Notes under the pieces: generated by a model
The model's input: only the letters and a program-made list of their open reading frames with translations
Databases searched by the model: none
What the model was told of the DNA's origin: nothing
Assembly (NCBI GenBank): GCA_963573305.1
Contig: OY754337.1
Span: 79,435,094-79,499,093, forward strand
Length of the DNA stretch: 64,000 nucleotides
Source of the DNA: Pyrrhosoma nymphula
Lineage: Eukaryota; Arthropoda; Insecta; Odonata; Coenagrionidae
Direction: 5' to 3'
Shown here: positions 20,998 through 33,642 of the stretch, piece after piece
Numbering within the stretch: position 1 is the first letter of the stretch
Layout: every line of letters starts with the position of its first letter
Translations under genes and position numbers: made by a program

Positions 20998-22039
20998 GTA
21001 CACAGACATGTTTTCCACTCTATATATACACAAAAAAGGTTTATGGATGAAGGAGAGGGGGCGGGTGAAGGGGGGGGAGGGTAAGCCACAGGTAAGGCGT
21101 TGGGAAGGTATTGGGTTGGATGGGTGGGGGTGGGAGGCTCTATGGGGAGGGGTGAGGAGTTAGGGTATTGGACATAATCCGGGAAGCGGACGCTGGATAG
21201 GGCGTCGTGGGGGGAGGCAATGGCATCGGCAGCGGGGGATTGGTTGTAGGTTGAGCGAGGGTGGTGGTTGTGGGATAAGTAAGGATGTGTAGCAGAGGGG
21301 AACGGGAGGGGTACAAAAGTTCGTTAGCAATTTGAAATTCGTTTGAATTTGCCCTATACAACATTTCAAATTCTTCCAAAGCATCTAATTTCAGTCCTTT
21401 TTCCTGAATATGTAGAATTTTAGGGGTAAAATTGCTAGAGTGTCCATTTTCTATTAAATGTTTTGCAAACTGTGAATTAAAGTTATTGTTAATGTAACAG
21501 GCTCTATGTTCTTTCACTCTAGTCAAAAGTTTTCTACCAGTCTGACCCACGTACGTCATACCACAATCATTGCACTGGAATTCATACACAACACTCTTTT
21601 GTATCACTTCCGTCTTGTCCTTATTACTTCCTAACAGGTTCTTCACTGTGTGCCTGTTGTAAAAGGCAGCTCTCACTTCTTCTTTGGGCAATAACCGTTG
21701 GACTTTTGATGAAATTTTTCCCAGGAAGGGGATCCTTCTCCACTTGAAAGCGTCTTTTTCTTTTTCTTGGAGCTTTCTTTCTTTTAAAACGCACTTCAGA
21801 AATGGGCAAGATGTATTTTGAAGAGCGCTGCCTCGAACGTAGGATCTGAAACAAGTGAAAAGCAACTGCGCTGTTGTGGTTCGAAGTGTGCAGTTCACTA
21901 GAGCGAATGGAAAGCATCTATAATTTCACTAACGGAAATCAGAATGCTGAAATTGAGTTGAAAGTGTAAGATTAACTTTTCGTTTCCCTCTTTAAGTCCT
22001 CTCTTCGTCTTTTATTTTCGAAGAATGTGCTTAAGCTCT
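20971..22039 (-). pseudogene. PLE 3' half with GIY-YIG endonuclease domain
   Basis: Longest protein-like frame in the window (21898-21140, about 250 codons, no internal stop). Residues ~80-95 (AAFYNRHTVKNLLG) are the linker before the endonuclease. Residues ~104-132 read SVVYEFQC, TYVGQTGRKLLTRVKEHR, giving the two GIY-YIG strands and the conserved Arg. HSSNFTPKILHI and LDALEEFEMLYR follow, supplying a plausible catalytic Glu. The tail (~215-252) is Pro/Thr-rich low complexity. Reverse transcriptase is missing and no ATG opens the frame (a GTG is the first candidate), so this is the end of a 5'-truncated Penelope-like element. Its 3' end carries CTGATGA, a GCTGC/GCGGC hairpin and GAAACC (20971-20997). 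It sits exactly between two inverted element I copies. Confidence 0.9.
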
Positions 22040-22971
22040 GGGGGGTTATTTTGTAATCTCACTTTAGTGAGAATACGTCATAAAATGTCACTTTTCCGTA
22101 GTTCAACTCCGCCACCGAGGCGGCGCGGCGTGACCATCTTCGGATCTCAAGCGGTGAACTGCCGGTCAAGTACTGGTCTTTTAGACGATTCATCCGCTCT
22201 GATCCGTATCTTTCGACTCTTGATCCGTTTCATTATGTCCGCCCGCCTCCATCTCACCTGTCATAAAGAACGTGACATGGAGCGGAGCCACCATCGTTTC
22301 CACTTGAAGCTTGATTTAGAAAATAAACAAGGGCGCGAAAGATACAAACTATTTTAAATCGTATTGCTGTAATTTGCCAAACGTGAAGAACTTCAGCATT
22401 TTCAACTCCAATATCTTGGGCACTTGAAGGTATACTTTGTTTGAAATGCTTATGTTATTATTTTCTTGAATTATCTGCGTATATATTTCGTATCAATATT
22501 TCCCAAACAATGTTGCTGATACCGTAGTCTTCGTGTGCCTATCCGCCAGTGTATGGAGAATGGAATTCATTTATTTGTATAATAATTTCATAATTTTAAC
22601 AAATATTGCCTTAAAATCTACGTTCTTGGTAGATATTTCCCGTGCTTGTGAATCGAACACTAATTAGATGCACTAATTTTTTAAAAAATATTGAGTGATC
22701 GCTTAAATGTCGCTTATAGTTTTGACTGTATTTAGATTTTCGTGGTATGTACAGTACAGTGCAGTGCGTGGTAGGTGCAGATCATATATCCCGTAAGATG
22801 TTGAGCAATCTGGGTATTCGCTAGTATTGGCATCTTTCATTTGATATAAGGTAATTGAAGCTTCGACAATTCACGAACCGTTCGTGAGCCGATCATTAAG
22901 AGAGGGAAACGGATATCCCGCCTTTCCACTAAGAGTCATTAAAAAGGTGAGATTACAAAATAACCCCCCCC
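22040..22971 (+). mobile_element. Element I, long copy B (G6-TIR family)
   Basis: GGGGGGTTATTTTGTAATCT at 22040 and the inverse GATTACAAAATAACCCCCCC ending 22971 (about 932 bp). Shares the subterminal blocks gtgagaatacgtcataaaat, ttcaactccgccaccgaggc and ctcttgatccgtttcat with copies A and C. The open frame 22025-22357 is non-conserved and spans the terminus, so it is not a gene. Confidence 0.88.
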
Positions 22972-25615
22972 TGGATATGAGTTATATTTGTCTCATTTGT
23001 TGACAATTGGATTGGAAAAAACACTTAAAGTTGGTGCTTAACCTCATTGGTGGCCAGATGATTCAGGTCTCAGTTTTAAATCGTTACATCCAATTGATCC
23101 GTTGATTTACAATGATACAAGAATTTACCCCTCTTAAACTTCTTCCGATTCGGCTGGGTAACATGGTACTGATGAAGTGAAAAATGGGAAGAATGAAATA
23201 CATTTAGAAATTGTAGAAAGTTGAAAGCGCTTGATACAAATGATGAAATACTTCGTAAGTAAGGATTGGAAATCACACTGCTGGGAATTGAACCCCGACC
23301 CAAATCATTAATGCATGCCCTTGGTTTTCCTGTGAAGTACTTAGCCAAATTATAGAGTCTTGAAAAGAACGAAGTCCAAAACTGCATAAAAGCATTTCCA
23401 GTTGCAAGAGAAAATGGAAGCAAGACCTATTTGAAATTCAAATGTGCTCAATTTAAACACACGCGTTTCTGGTTGCAAATATTATGTTCACTTTGTTAAA
23501 CTTGGATGTTTATTCTTTGTATGTTAATCGATACAGCAAGAAACTTGATATCTATTAGGTAGGGAGTACGTAATAGGGTATATCACAAATGTGTGGGGTA
23601 TGTGTAAGGCAAGATGGTACTGATATCACTTGATAGGTAATAGGAATTAATTAGGCCACTTTTATCTTGCAGGTTTCATCTCGTTCGCTCCAATTCCTTC
23701 AGCCATAGAGCAGTTTTAGTGCTAAGACTTGTAGTTGAAGATAAGCAGGTCTTTGTGACGTTGTGTAGGTGAAGCTACTGTTCTATGTTGAACTTTCTTA
23801 AGCTCTGAAGCTGAAATTACTCCTTAAAATTTATCATGCAAGCCAACAACTCGTACTATGGTTAGAACTAGGTCAGCTAGTTTTCGATTTTTAACCTAAG
23901 TTGTATCATTTAGCGGCTTACATGCCTGCTTGACCTTCTGGTCCTCCAATTATATACGCATTTAACTTGTGCACACTAAGATAATTGAGATAATTAATAG
24001 TTGATTAAAAGGAATTGTAAGACATCATTAACCACCACTAGTAACTTATAATGATTAATATAATTGCGTACATAGTCCCTTATTAAACGTTGCATGATTT
24101 TGTAGTTTATTGCTGTACTAGAGAAATTAGCGTACTTCGTCTGCTTAAATCAGTGAATAAAATAACTCAATAATTTAAAATGATTTATAATATAAATTGA
24201 TATAAATTGCAAATATTTTTTCTTTCCAAATACATAAAGCCCAATCACCATTGAAGAGGAATACTGTGTGAGTGTAGATACAGGACAATAGCGAGCTATA
24301 TAGCGTGTGTTCGTTTGTGGCAGAGAATTGTGTGGACAGGATTGATCTTGATATGCGTATGGGAGGTTGTGCTGGCTTTACTGCTTCAGGTTAAACAGGC
24401 TTCGTTTTGCAGACCGGTAGCTTCTTTTTGTAGGATATAATAAAGGACTATACACTGGTATTATAACTACCAATGCATACAGTTATCCGAGAAAAATTAA
24501 TTTAAAAAATGACTGAATGTTCAAGTTTATCTAATGCGTAGATTCAGATGCTTAATGATTTAATTTTCATCTTTTCACCACCATAAAGGATACTTTTGCA
24601 CAAAAGTTTCCTTTTTAAGCAAATTAGACGTTTGTATGTTCTCCGTGAAAAAAATCAAAATGGTATCAACTTTAATGTTGAGAAATATTTTTAAAATTTC
24701 CAAATGTCTCAAATGTCTCCAAAATATATTTGCATGAAGACAATTAATAAGAAAGCTATTTTAGAATTTATTTGGAACGATGACACATAAAAAGCTTTGC
24801 ATGCTTCATCTTGTACTGTAAAATCTTTATAAAATGTATAGAAGTCTATAAAATGCTCTCATAGTTGATGAGATGCTGCTTCCACAAAATTTGTTTGTTG
24901 TAAAAAGCTAAGCTTTTACTCATTCCTGGTTCAATTTATATTAAATATGAATTGTTGAACAAATATTCTGCCTCTTATGCATCAAATATATTATTGACTA
25001 ATAGGCCAATACCCTGATCCAAATCATGTAGCACATGCAAAATGTTTGTAGTTTATAAATTAGTGAAATATTTATTAAATTATTGAAGAAACGAGTAATA
25101 GTAACCTCTTACTACCACTGTGAGCATATTTCGATAATTTTAAGAATATAAATTTCCAGTCGAATTTTTGTGGACGGATGAATAAATATGAAATTATGAA
25201 TGATCTTACTACAGCTTGACCTCGCTAAAATTTAGTAGCTATGGACTTGCTTTCTCTTGAGAGTTTATTTTATATGATACCTATTTAAAAAGAATAGAGT
25301 TTAAAAATATGGTTAAGAGTTTTTTACGTTCAAAATATGGAATTATCATTCATAAGTTTTAGTAAAACTCAATCCGTCGCCATAATAGCCTCTAAAATAT
25401 AATAGGAGTGTATCCACGCTTGGTTGGAGTTTTTTTAAGGGTGAAATAAGTTGAATTCTCAGTACAGACCTTTTATAACCAAACTCTCTGCACGGAGAAG
25501 ATATTCATTACGTCCGGTAGATGTAACTAATATTGATTTACTATAATTGGGCGGTGGATGACTATTTTATTTATATTCTGGTTTTTATTTTATGCCTTTA
25601 TTTTCCACTCTGCGC
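22972..25615. other. Unassigned AT-rich sequence
   Basis: About 2.6 kb. A box-B-like 'ggggttcaattccca' reads on the minus strand at 23284-23298, but no box A or tail supports a SINE. The frame 23076-23423 (minus) has no known motif. Confidence 0.4.
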
Positions 25616-27563
25616 TTAAGGTGGTTTGAGCGAGATAGTTCCCAAGTGAAAATAAAGTCTATATTTGAATATAAATTTCAAAGTTAAGCAGTTGTAAGAG
25701 ACGTGTAGTGTTTTTATGAATATTTATGACACAAATTGTTTGTTTTTATCTTTAAATACTTCAGTAATTAACTAAACGAACGTATTTTAGGCTTTAAATT
25801 GACTTGTTATTGATATCACCAACCGTAATTTCACAAATAATTATTTCACATTTGCGTAATAATTTTTGTACTTATTGCAAAACTTTGGGCGCGATATCCT
25901 TGAATTGAAAAGACAATACACCAAACTGTAAGGAATAAACAATCCAGGGAACAATATTTTAACATATTTTCACCATTAAAAAATCTGTACCTGAGGCACA
26001 TCACCTGGCAACAGTGTTAATTATTTTGGGTTGGTAATTAGACTATGGAAATTGTGGTAAATTACTGAAATATGGGATGGTTGACAAGATAAAGCAAATT
26101 TGATAGAAGATAGTAACTTGGGGAAAGATTGAATGACAAATAAAATAAGTACAATAGCTATACTAGTAATGTTATGTTATTTACTATTACTCATTTGAAA
26201 TTAAAATTAGATAACTGAGTGACAGGATTGGTTAATGTAATCAAGAATATTTGACAAAAGGTATTTAGTTACTTGAGGTACGGTTGGATTATTATTCATA
26301 TGGGAAGTACAGCACTTGTGTGAATTTTAGCTGATGAAATGCAGTTACATGATACTAGGGTAGGGTATATGAATTTGCAGTGGAGCACATTTTTTTAAAC
26401 TGACAAACTTGTTCCATCATTTTTAAATTGCAGTTCGTATGCTTCTGAGCTGGAATGGGTAACGAGATTTTTGGCAGCTTTAATGTACTTGGTTGAAAAT
26501 TTAATAGATTTAGTTCCACAATAATATGGGAAGATAAGTTATCTGAAATTGCCTAGGAGTAAATTAATTATGGCATTTCTACATTCTAAACTTATGATTA
26601 AAGGCAAGGGCAACGATTTCGTGCTCCGCGAGGTTGCTGTGGATAGTTCGTTATTATACGTACCTTTCCGTAAAATACGGCTATTAATTCATGTTACTTT
26701 TGGGCGTCACTAGCATTGCAATATATTTCAAGTATTAGTTTCGAAAGACAGTGACGATATCCTACGGGTTTTATTCACTACTTTGAACGAAAGTGGGAAT
26801 ATAGCTGCGTGTACATTCATTTCCGATTGCAAGGATATTACGGAAGCATGTTTTTAAAAAGAAATAGGATATTTTTGAAATTGTTTAAGGCTGCTGCCTT
26901 TAAATAACAGCATGTGTGTTCATATTTAGGCAAATATCAAAAACCTAGCAGTCGACGTCCAGAGCGACCTAGTAACTTAGCAGTAAAGTTGCTGCGAATC
27001 CCATTTATTTATGATCGTCATCCGCTCTTACATAGTGTGTTCTGTGTACTAAGTATTTTCATAGGAAAAAATTAATGTCAGCAATGCTAAACCTTTACAT
27101 TATATAATATCTCCTTAGAGATGCAAAATTTTACTTGTGATCATACGGTTTGTGTACAAATAATTCCGTGCTACGTTGCCAAACTGAATCGTGTGATTTC
27201 CGGTCGTCTGCACAAAATTCCTTCACAACAGAAAGTTTTTCTGCGATTTTATCATTATCATTATGGTGAGTAGTTCTTTTTTTTGTTGGAATAATTAATA
27301 AATCACATAAACTACACACCGTTAGTTTTTTTACTAAATCTAGGTGTTCTAAATATAATTTTTAATTTATTTTCTTCCTCTGAAGCGCATGGCCGTAATC
27401 TATCCCATGTTAAATTACTCATATTCTAAGGCAAATTGCTCGAAAATTAGTGTGGCAAGGGGTATATATTTTTATATCATTGGATAGATGGCATTTTTTC
27501 CTTAAAATGAGATCAAATTCGTCAAATTCTAGGTGAAGTGATTTTTCGCTCTAACTACCTTAA
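25616..27563 (+). mobile_element. Long TTAA-flanked element, subfamily 1 termini
   Basis: Left end TTAAGGTGGTTTGAGCGAGA at 25616; right end GATTTTTCGCTCTAACTACC then TTAA ending 27563. The first ~200 bp and last ~290 bp align with the 559-bp copies (cttcagtaattaacta; ctgcgattttatc, acaccgttagttttt, cgtaatctatcccatgtt). The middle ~1.4 kb is extra. It contains no long open frame. Either this is a larger member from which the short ones derive, or a different sequence has inserted into a short one. Confidence 0.72.
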
Positions 27564-28505
27564 ATATCCTATTTTAAGATGCATTCTTAGACTATATCCC
27601 TCGTTGGAAGTAGGACTTTCTTGCTTTGGCGACTTTTTTATAATTTGCTATGCACGAAGCAGAAAATCGTATTTAATTAGGAAAATCTGATGGAGAAAGT
27701 GTCTAAGTGTAAGCAAGTGTATTGGAATGTATCTGAGTTTTCATAATGACTACTCAGTCAGAGCAGTACCCATCAGATACCCTGTGCTTTTGTCTACGAT
27801 CTTTCCAGTTCAAAAAAGAAAAGTGGAACAACTTGTTTTTTGATTCGGATTTTTCGCCGTTCTTTTCTACCTGATCGTCAATACATTTACATTGAAATTT
27901 TATTTTACTTATGCTTACAAGAAAGAGTTTCAATATCTCGTGAATATAGTGACTAAAGCAAAACAACTGTTGTAATTGACAACATTTTGGTAGATTTGTG
28001 ATAACGCTTTATCAGTTGCGTCACAAACTGCACTAGCTAAGAATTTTGGAATTATATGGAACTATCTTGATTGCTTATATCTTGCTTGCTCTTATATCTT
28101 GCTTAATTTGTGAGGATAGAATTTACTGTCATAGATTGCACCATTAATGTCGTCATATAAGGAGGTTATCTATGGTTGGGATAACCTTGTCGCAAAATAC
28201 CTTGCCTTGGGAGTATGTTTTACATTATTATAAATTCTGATTTTCGTAATATTTCCGTGAATTGCCGAAGGCATAGTGCCAAATAGATTCGGGGCTAAAT
28301 CATTCCCATGTATCCCCATGTATTGCGACAATTTGACTTATGAGTGCTATTGAACAGATCTCCCTATAATCACTTTTCGACAAAGAAATCTGTTTTTAGG
28401 GAAAATGAATAGCTCGCGAAATTTATTTTTTTAACTTTTATTTTGATGGCGGCGCAGTATCATTTCCAGATGAAGTTTTTAGAATGCCAAATATTTTTCG
28501 TATAA
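27564..28505. other. Unassigned AT-rich sequence
   Basis: Nothing recognised except a local repetition of 'cttatatcttgcttg' at 28075-28110. The frame 27754-27966 (minus) has no motif. Confidence 0.4.
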
Positions 28506-28507
28506 TG

Positions 28508-28690
28508 TGTGACTTTCTCGTCTAAAGTTTGGCAGGCGCCGGCTAATCGGACGGTAGTGGGTTCGAGTCCCTTTTGGATCGGCTTTTCCCTGCCCAGGGC
28601 ATGGTTGTATGTATCCATCTTTATAATTAACAAATAGTAATTGGCGTAAACTTTTACCTATAAAGGGATTATTATTATTTGAATGCAAGC
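28508..28690 (+). mobile_element. tRNA-derived SINE, family S1
   Basis: Box B GGGTTCGAGTCC at 28559, preceded by a degenerate head (ggcaggcgccggctaatcgg). Followed by the tail block cccagggcatggttgt, then 'agtaattggcgtaa' and an ATT-repeat 3' end. The same tail block is in the SINE at 47277, so the two belong to one family. Confidence 0.8.
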
Positions 28691-29250
28691 CTATTTATCC
28701 CATATGATATCCTCTCGCTTATGACGTCCAATGCGGTGCTCAAATGTGGTTTCACTTTACATGAACATAAAGTCATTCAATTCATATTCTGGCTACAATA
28801 TTATACTATTTAAAATATTTCGGGTCTTCCGTCCTTAACCCGTTGTGCAGCAATCTCATCAATTATTCATTATGCAATTCCTGCGAATCCACTTTCTCGT
28901 CCTCACCCTGCGACGATTTATTTGTCTCTGAGGTTGAATATTAACGCCTAAAACAACCAATGCTAAACCTATCCTGGAACATTAATATGGTATTCATCCA
29001 TATTAAACAATAAAGAAATGTTTGACCACACACGACAGAAAATTTGGGAAAAGTCGCATAACGTTGCTATTTCGTTTCTGCCTTGTCTTTAATCCGGCTC
29101 AAACGATACATCCTCGTCTTTGAAGTCTTTGGTCGTGTGAAAGGCCTTTCAATTATTATTAATCAAGCATTCTTGAACTGCTGTCTTGAATCATCTTTGA
29201 CGCGGTTGGACGTTCAATATTTCATGTTCAACGTTTCTTGTTCAAGTAAA
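28691..29250. other. Unassigned sequence
   Basis: Nothing recognised. Confidence 0.35.
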
Positions 29251-29251
29251 A

Positions 29252-29776
29252 TTGAGTGGTGTGAAACGGGCTTAACAGAAAAAACTTTGATTGTTTCTGC
29301 TGGAAATGAACATCAATATTTTACCTTTCCATTAAATTTTTGTTGCATATCGAGCTTAAAATTCCTCTGTGCTAAAGGAAAGAATGGCAGAAACATGGGA
29401 ATGATATTATTTATTTCTTAGGCGGATGGCATTTTCACGAAAAACTTTTTATGAGAAGCGAATTATCCGAGGCAAACTAACTAAAGGAAACGTAGGCATC
29501 TGCTCAGCTTATGTTTGAGTCATTAGTAAATTACTTCCGTAAAAGAAGTGAAAACGCGTTAATTCAATGGAAATGGCTCTGCTGTCGACTCGCGGCAAGG
29601 AAATGTGCTCATTAAAAATACACTCGTCGACTAATCTGCATATTTGTTCCTTGTTTATTCTTCTGATATCTAAAGGACGTCATCAGCGAAAGAAGCATCT
29701 TTTTAAGCAATTCAAAAGAAATTGCGAAGTTCAGTTTATGTTTGTTTTGACTCACGCTGTCGTGGAGGAACCCCTA
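29252..29776 (+). mobile_element. TTAA-type element, subfamily 3, degraded copy
   Basis: Aligns with 45112-45675: 'attttacctttcca', 'gatggcattttcacg', a 'tcatcagcgaaag..gcat' block and the right-end 'gttttgactcacgctgtcg' followed by GTGGAGGAACC. Both TTAA termini are lost or mutated, so limits are approximate. The frames 29083-29421 and 29567-29872 are shadows. Confidence 0.7.
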
Positions 29777-30250
29777 CAGTGCAATGCTCCCCCACCAATG
29801 GCAGCCGTCCATGAGTGGACGCCACTCGTCGGCTGCTGCACGCGCGCCACTTGCGGCAGCGACAAGTACTAACCCCGGCCGCAAGCCAAAAAGGTCACTG
29901 AACCAAAGGTGTCGCAATTTCAACAACCCCACCAGGGGCTAGGGGTGGGTCGTTGGCGCGTGTGGGTCGGTGAAAGGGGTCTTTCACGCACTCGTGACAA
30001 CCCGGCCCTGTTGAAAGTGCCAACCTCTCACGGGTGAAGTGCAGGGGGGTGTTCAGGTTACGAGGATGGTGTTCGGGAAGGGACATCTTACGCATTCGTG
30101 ATCCGCATTGAAAGCAATTCCGGTTCCCAAGGACGCTCTCGACAACCTGAGTGGCTGCACCCTTTGAATGGGAATCGTTGGTGCACGCTTCAGTGGTGTA
30201 CCACGCTTCTAAACTTATCCCCAGTCAAGACCATAGGTTGAAGAACATAA
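29777..30250. other. GC-rich unassigned segment
   Basis: Noticeably GC-rich for the region, with a repeated motif pair (tttcacgcactcgtgac / tcttacgcattcgtgat). No protein, TIR or pol III boxes identified. Confidence 0.35.
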
Positions 30251-32160
30251 TAGAAACGGTTACGATAGCACGGAGGATTTATGAAGCCATTTAAATGTGC
30301 TTTTGTACATGTTGCATGGAGCAATTTTGTAGGTTATGCGCCGACAACATAGGGATCTGTAGCGGTATTGTCGTGGTACCATAATGGTTTCTCTAAAAAA
30401 TGTAGAATGGAAAAAATTAAAGAAAAGCACAGTATTATTCCTTTAAAAAATTGTGAACGAATTGCGGACGATAGCCATCCATGTTAGGTAGACCAATTTT
30501 CACAAAAAAAAACAGATTTTACTTTCGCGCTTCAAGACACCATGCATACCTACTCTTTTCTGTGATACATGGTGAACACAGTTTTGTTTCTCGGATTATT
30601 ATTTTAAACTCTGGACCAGTTTTCTTCTCTCTCTTCTTTGAGCCACGTTATAAAGATAATAGCATACGTTTGTGAGAGGTTATTAATTGGAATACAAGTG
30701 ATATTGAGATTTGAGTGTGAATACACTTTTCGAAATTAAAATTCCCTTTCGGCATTGGCCTACAGGCGCAGGTAGATTTCGATGTTCATATTTTTAATAC
30801 ATACCGACTAGTGAACAACCCGAGTAGCTGAATTGCACGCGGATGAATTATGCGCACAAGTTTCAGCACAATCAACTTGATATTGAACGAGTTGTAGCCA
30901 GATGTATTGCCGCGCCTGAAGGGAAATATACTACCCCACCGATAGGTTTATAAAAAGTTAAATAGTGGCGAAAGTTAGTTTGATGTAACTGGGAATATAT
31001 ATAGAGAGAAACTTGTAAGTATTTCTCTAATGAGCAGAACGGAACGCAGGGAAACGGGCTGATAGGTTTACGCAATTTAATAAAGGTTGGAGACCTCTGA
31101 TCTACAGTCTTTGCTTCCATGCTGGTAAGTGTACTATTCGAAAGACTGTACCGAATGTGATAATAGACACTGTGAGTAGCAATTAATGCCACACTTAATG
31201 AAGAAGATGCCGTAATAAATGCTCCCTTAGTTCACTCTTTTACGGCTGTAATTAGAATGAACTCTCGTGAATAACAATTACGAAAAGAAGTAAAATTCCA
31301 ATAATGGAATTGACGACCGGGAGAATAACACCGAACTCAATGATCACCATTCGAATCCAATTGCCTTCGCTTAAATTTTCATTCGTGGCATTAAGTCGGA
31401 ACTCAAACGATTGGGAAACTGCAGGAGAAGCACTCTAATGAAATGGCTAATAATGTGGATCGATCGTCTTGGGAAAATTAAAGGAATTTCCTGAGATTTG
31501 ATGTTTATCTTTTAAGATTTAAAATTCAATGCGGAGTCACCGTAAGAAGAAAATGAGATCATTGCAAAAGAAATGGCGATTTTTCGTATAAACAATGTTG
31601 TGCTGTCGTTTTGCGTTGAATATTTTCTTCGTATGCCACAATACCTCTCTTTTAAATATCTATGTTTCGAAATGTTTTGCAAATAGGCACGCATGATAAA
31701 TATTTGTTTTTATCTGAGTTGAATCACTGGAATGCTATCCTCTAAGTAAACTTCTTGTTAAGTACACTAGACAAAAAACTTGGAACTCGTAGAAAATCTT
31801 TTCTCAGAATATTTCTCGGTCTCTCTCGCACAGCGAAGCACTTTAAGGAAATTAGTCTCATTTGATCAGTCATTGTCACATATTCAGTTCTTATGATTCT
31901 TTTTCAGTAATTTGAGTATTGATAAAACGTGTGTGATTTCTTGTTCTTTCCTGGCATTAACAGAGCGCTTTAAAATTATTTAGGATTATTTATAATTAAA
32001 AATACAGTGAATCATATTTTTTTCATTTCTACCGTTCTCTTATATACATACTGCAGCTACAATTACGGTTAAAACTCAATTTCTAGGGGTCACGATTATA
32101 GATTGATTTCTAATTGATTGCGGTGCTTAACATTTATATCACCGTTTGACTGATGAAGTT
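30251..32160. other. Unassigned AT-rich sequence
   Basis: About 1.9 kb with no recognised element. Frames at 30481-30675, 30872-31192 (minus) and 31512-31694 (minus) lack motifs. Confidence 0.4.
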
Positions 32161-32164
32161 GCAA

Positions 32165-32260
32165 AACTCAGGAAGTTGGTTCGGCAATGCAAAGATGCAT
32201 GATTCGATTCCCGGACCGGATAGATATTTTTCTCGTGGCAGTAAATACAAAAAAAATACA
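32165..32260 (+). mobile_element. tRNA-derived SINE fragment
   Basis: Box B-like GATTCGATTCCCGG at 32201, then 'accggatagatatttttctc' and 'gtggcagtaaatac'. The tail resembles the 7.1-kb SINE ('tttttcatggca'). The head is degenerate. Confidence 0.6.
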
Positions 32261-32399
32261 AAAAAATTAGCGACAACGAAACTTGAGTAGTTGTACATGA
32301 TAAAAGTTTAATTTTGTTATAAATATTTTTTTATATTTTAAAAATGTTTAGTTGAAAAACACCGAGGGAAACCGGAATTTGGCGAAGGATGAAAATGCA

Positions 32400-32642
32400 C
32401 CACCTGAGGCGCATAGTCTGCTGGATAGCGAATGTTTCCTCTCAGGAGCGAATTGCGCTCCCTATATCCCGATCATGGAAAACTTTCTTTTCTTTTTCCC
32501 TGTCCTGCGAAAGGAAAAGGACATATAAAGTCGAATGTGCTTCCTCGGCTTTCTTCCTCGTTCCGTCCTCTCGCGCAGCGTTAGTCATATTTTTTATATT
32601 CTTCCCCTCTACCCGCGCACCCCTAACTACTCCGTTTGTGTC

Positions 32643-32675
<33 letters not shown>

Positions 32676-33100
32676 TTCTCTCTCTATCTCATTCATGCCT
32701 TTCTTCTTTCCGGTTCACTTTTATTTTCATCTCCTTCCACTGATCCTTCTCCCCCTTCCCTCCATTTTCAGCTGACTCCAGTCCCATGATTCTTCTTCTT
32801 CCTGCCACTATTCTATTCCGTCCTTTGTCCCCGGTCAGGATGTTGTGCGCTCCGCGTCCGCTAAACCCTTTTCAGGGCAGTGTACGCCTTCAGTCAAAGA
32901 GATCCCTGCCTCGTGTTCTTCGTCCTATTCCATTTCCACCCCCTCCAACCCCCGTCTCTGCCAACGCGCGTTCATTGTTCACTTTTTACCTCCCTCCCCC
33001 CACTATTTCCCATTTTATTTCCTTGTGTTGTGCGTTCCACTGCTCCTGATTTGTCCGCCCATGTATTTTTTTGCGAAACTGTTTATTGCGAAACGAATTG
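32400..33100. other. Pyrimidine-rich tract with CT microsatellite
   Basis: C/T-rich on the plus strand for about 600 bp. Four overlapping open frames on both strands (32389-33249) are Ser/Phe/Pro- or Glu/Arg-rich by composition and overlap each other, so they are not credible genes. Confidence 0.5.
32645..32690. repeat. (CT)n microsatellite, interrupted
   Basis: Runs of tctctctc with ttt interruptions. Confidence 0.95.
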
Positions 33101-33642
33101 AATGCCTACAAGTGTCGAAATTGGAATGTATATATTTTTTTGTTAATTTAGCAGCATTGAAGGAAATACGACCGCGGGAGTTTGATTCAAAAGAAACACG
33201 GAAGTCCATCCTTTCGATTTTTCGTGCTGATCGTAGCTATCGCTCATGACACTCCTTAGTTATTACGAAATTGATTGGATTATGAAATTAAGGAACAAAA
33301 ATGCAAATTGTGTGATGATCACACTTATTCATTAAACATTTTTCCAACCGTGGGAGCCGAGTGCAGATTAATTTCCGATTACCTAAAAAGGAAAAAAGGG
33401 CCGTTTTATTACTAAAACACTGTAAATTCGAAAAAAGTGATTTGCCATGCATTTGATCATCCAACTTCTATAAACATGTGAGGACCGCTGAAGAGGAATT
33501 GGTGGCACATACCAGTCCCTTGAACCCTGACACCCGCGTCATATTCGCCACGTGCGGACGCTATTCTTACCCCGTACCACGCGTGTGCGTCACGTCACGA
33601 CTCATGAGACGTCGAAGAACCACTTCCCCACAACGGATCCCA
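33101..33642. other. Unassigned sequence
   Basis: Nothing recognised. Confidence 0.35.

Noticed and set aside
20063..22971. LTR retrotransposon reading of the flanking repeats
   Set aside because: The flanks are inverted, not direct; there is no gag, protease or integrase, and each copy has its own TIRs.
23276..23330. SINE on the minus strand
   Set aside because: Only a box-B-like word; no box A, tail or relative in the window.
32389..33249. Cluster of open frames up to 134 codons
   Set aside because: CT microsatellite and pyrimidine-rich DNA give Ser/Leu/Pro or Glu/Arg runs; frames overlap on both strands.
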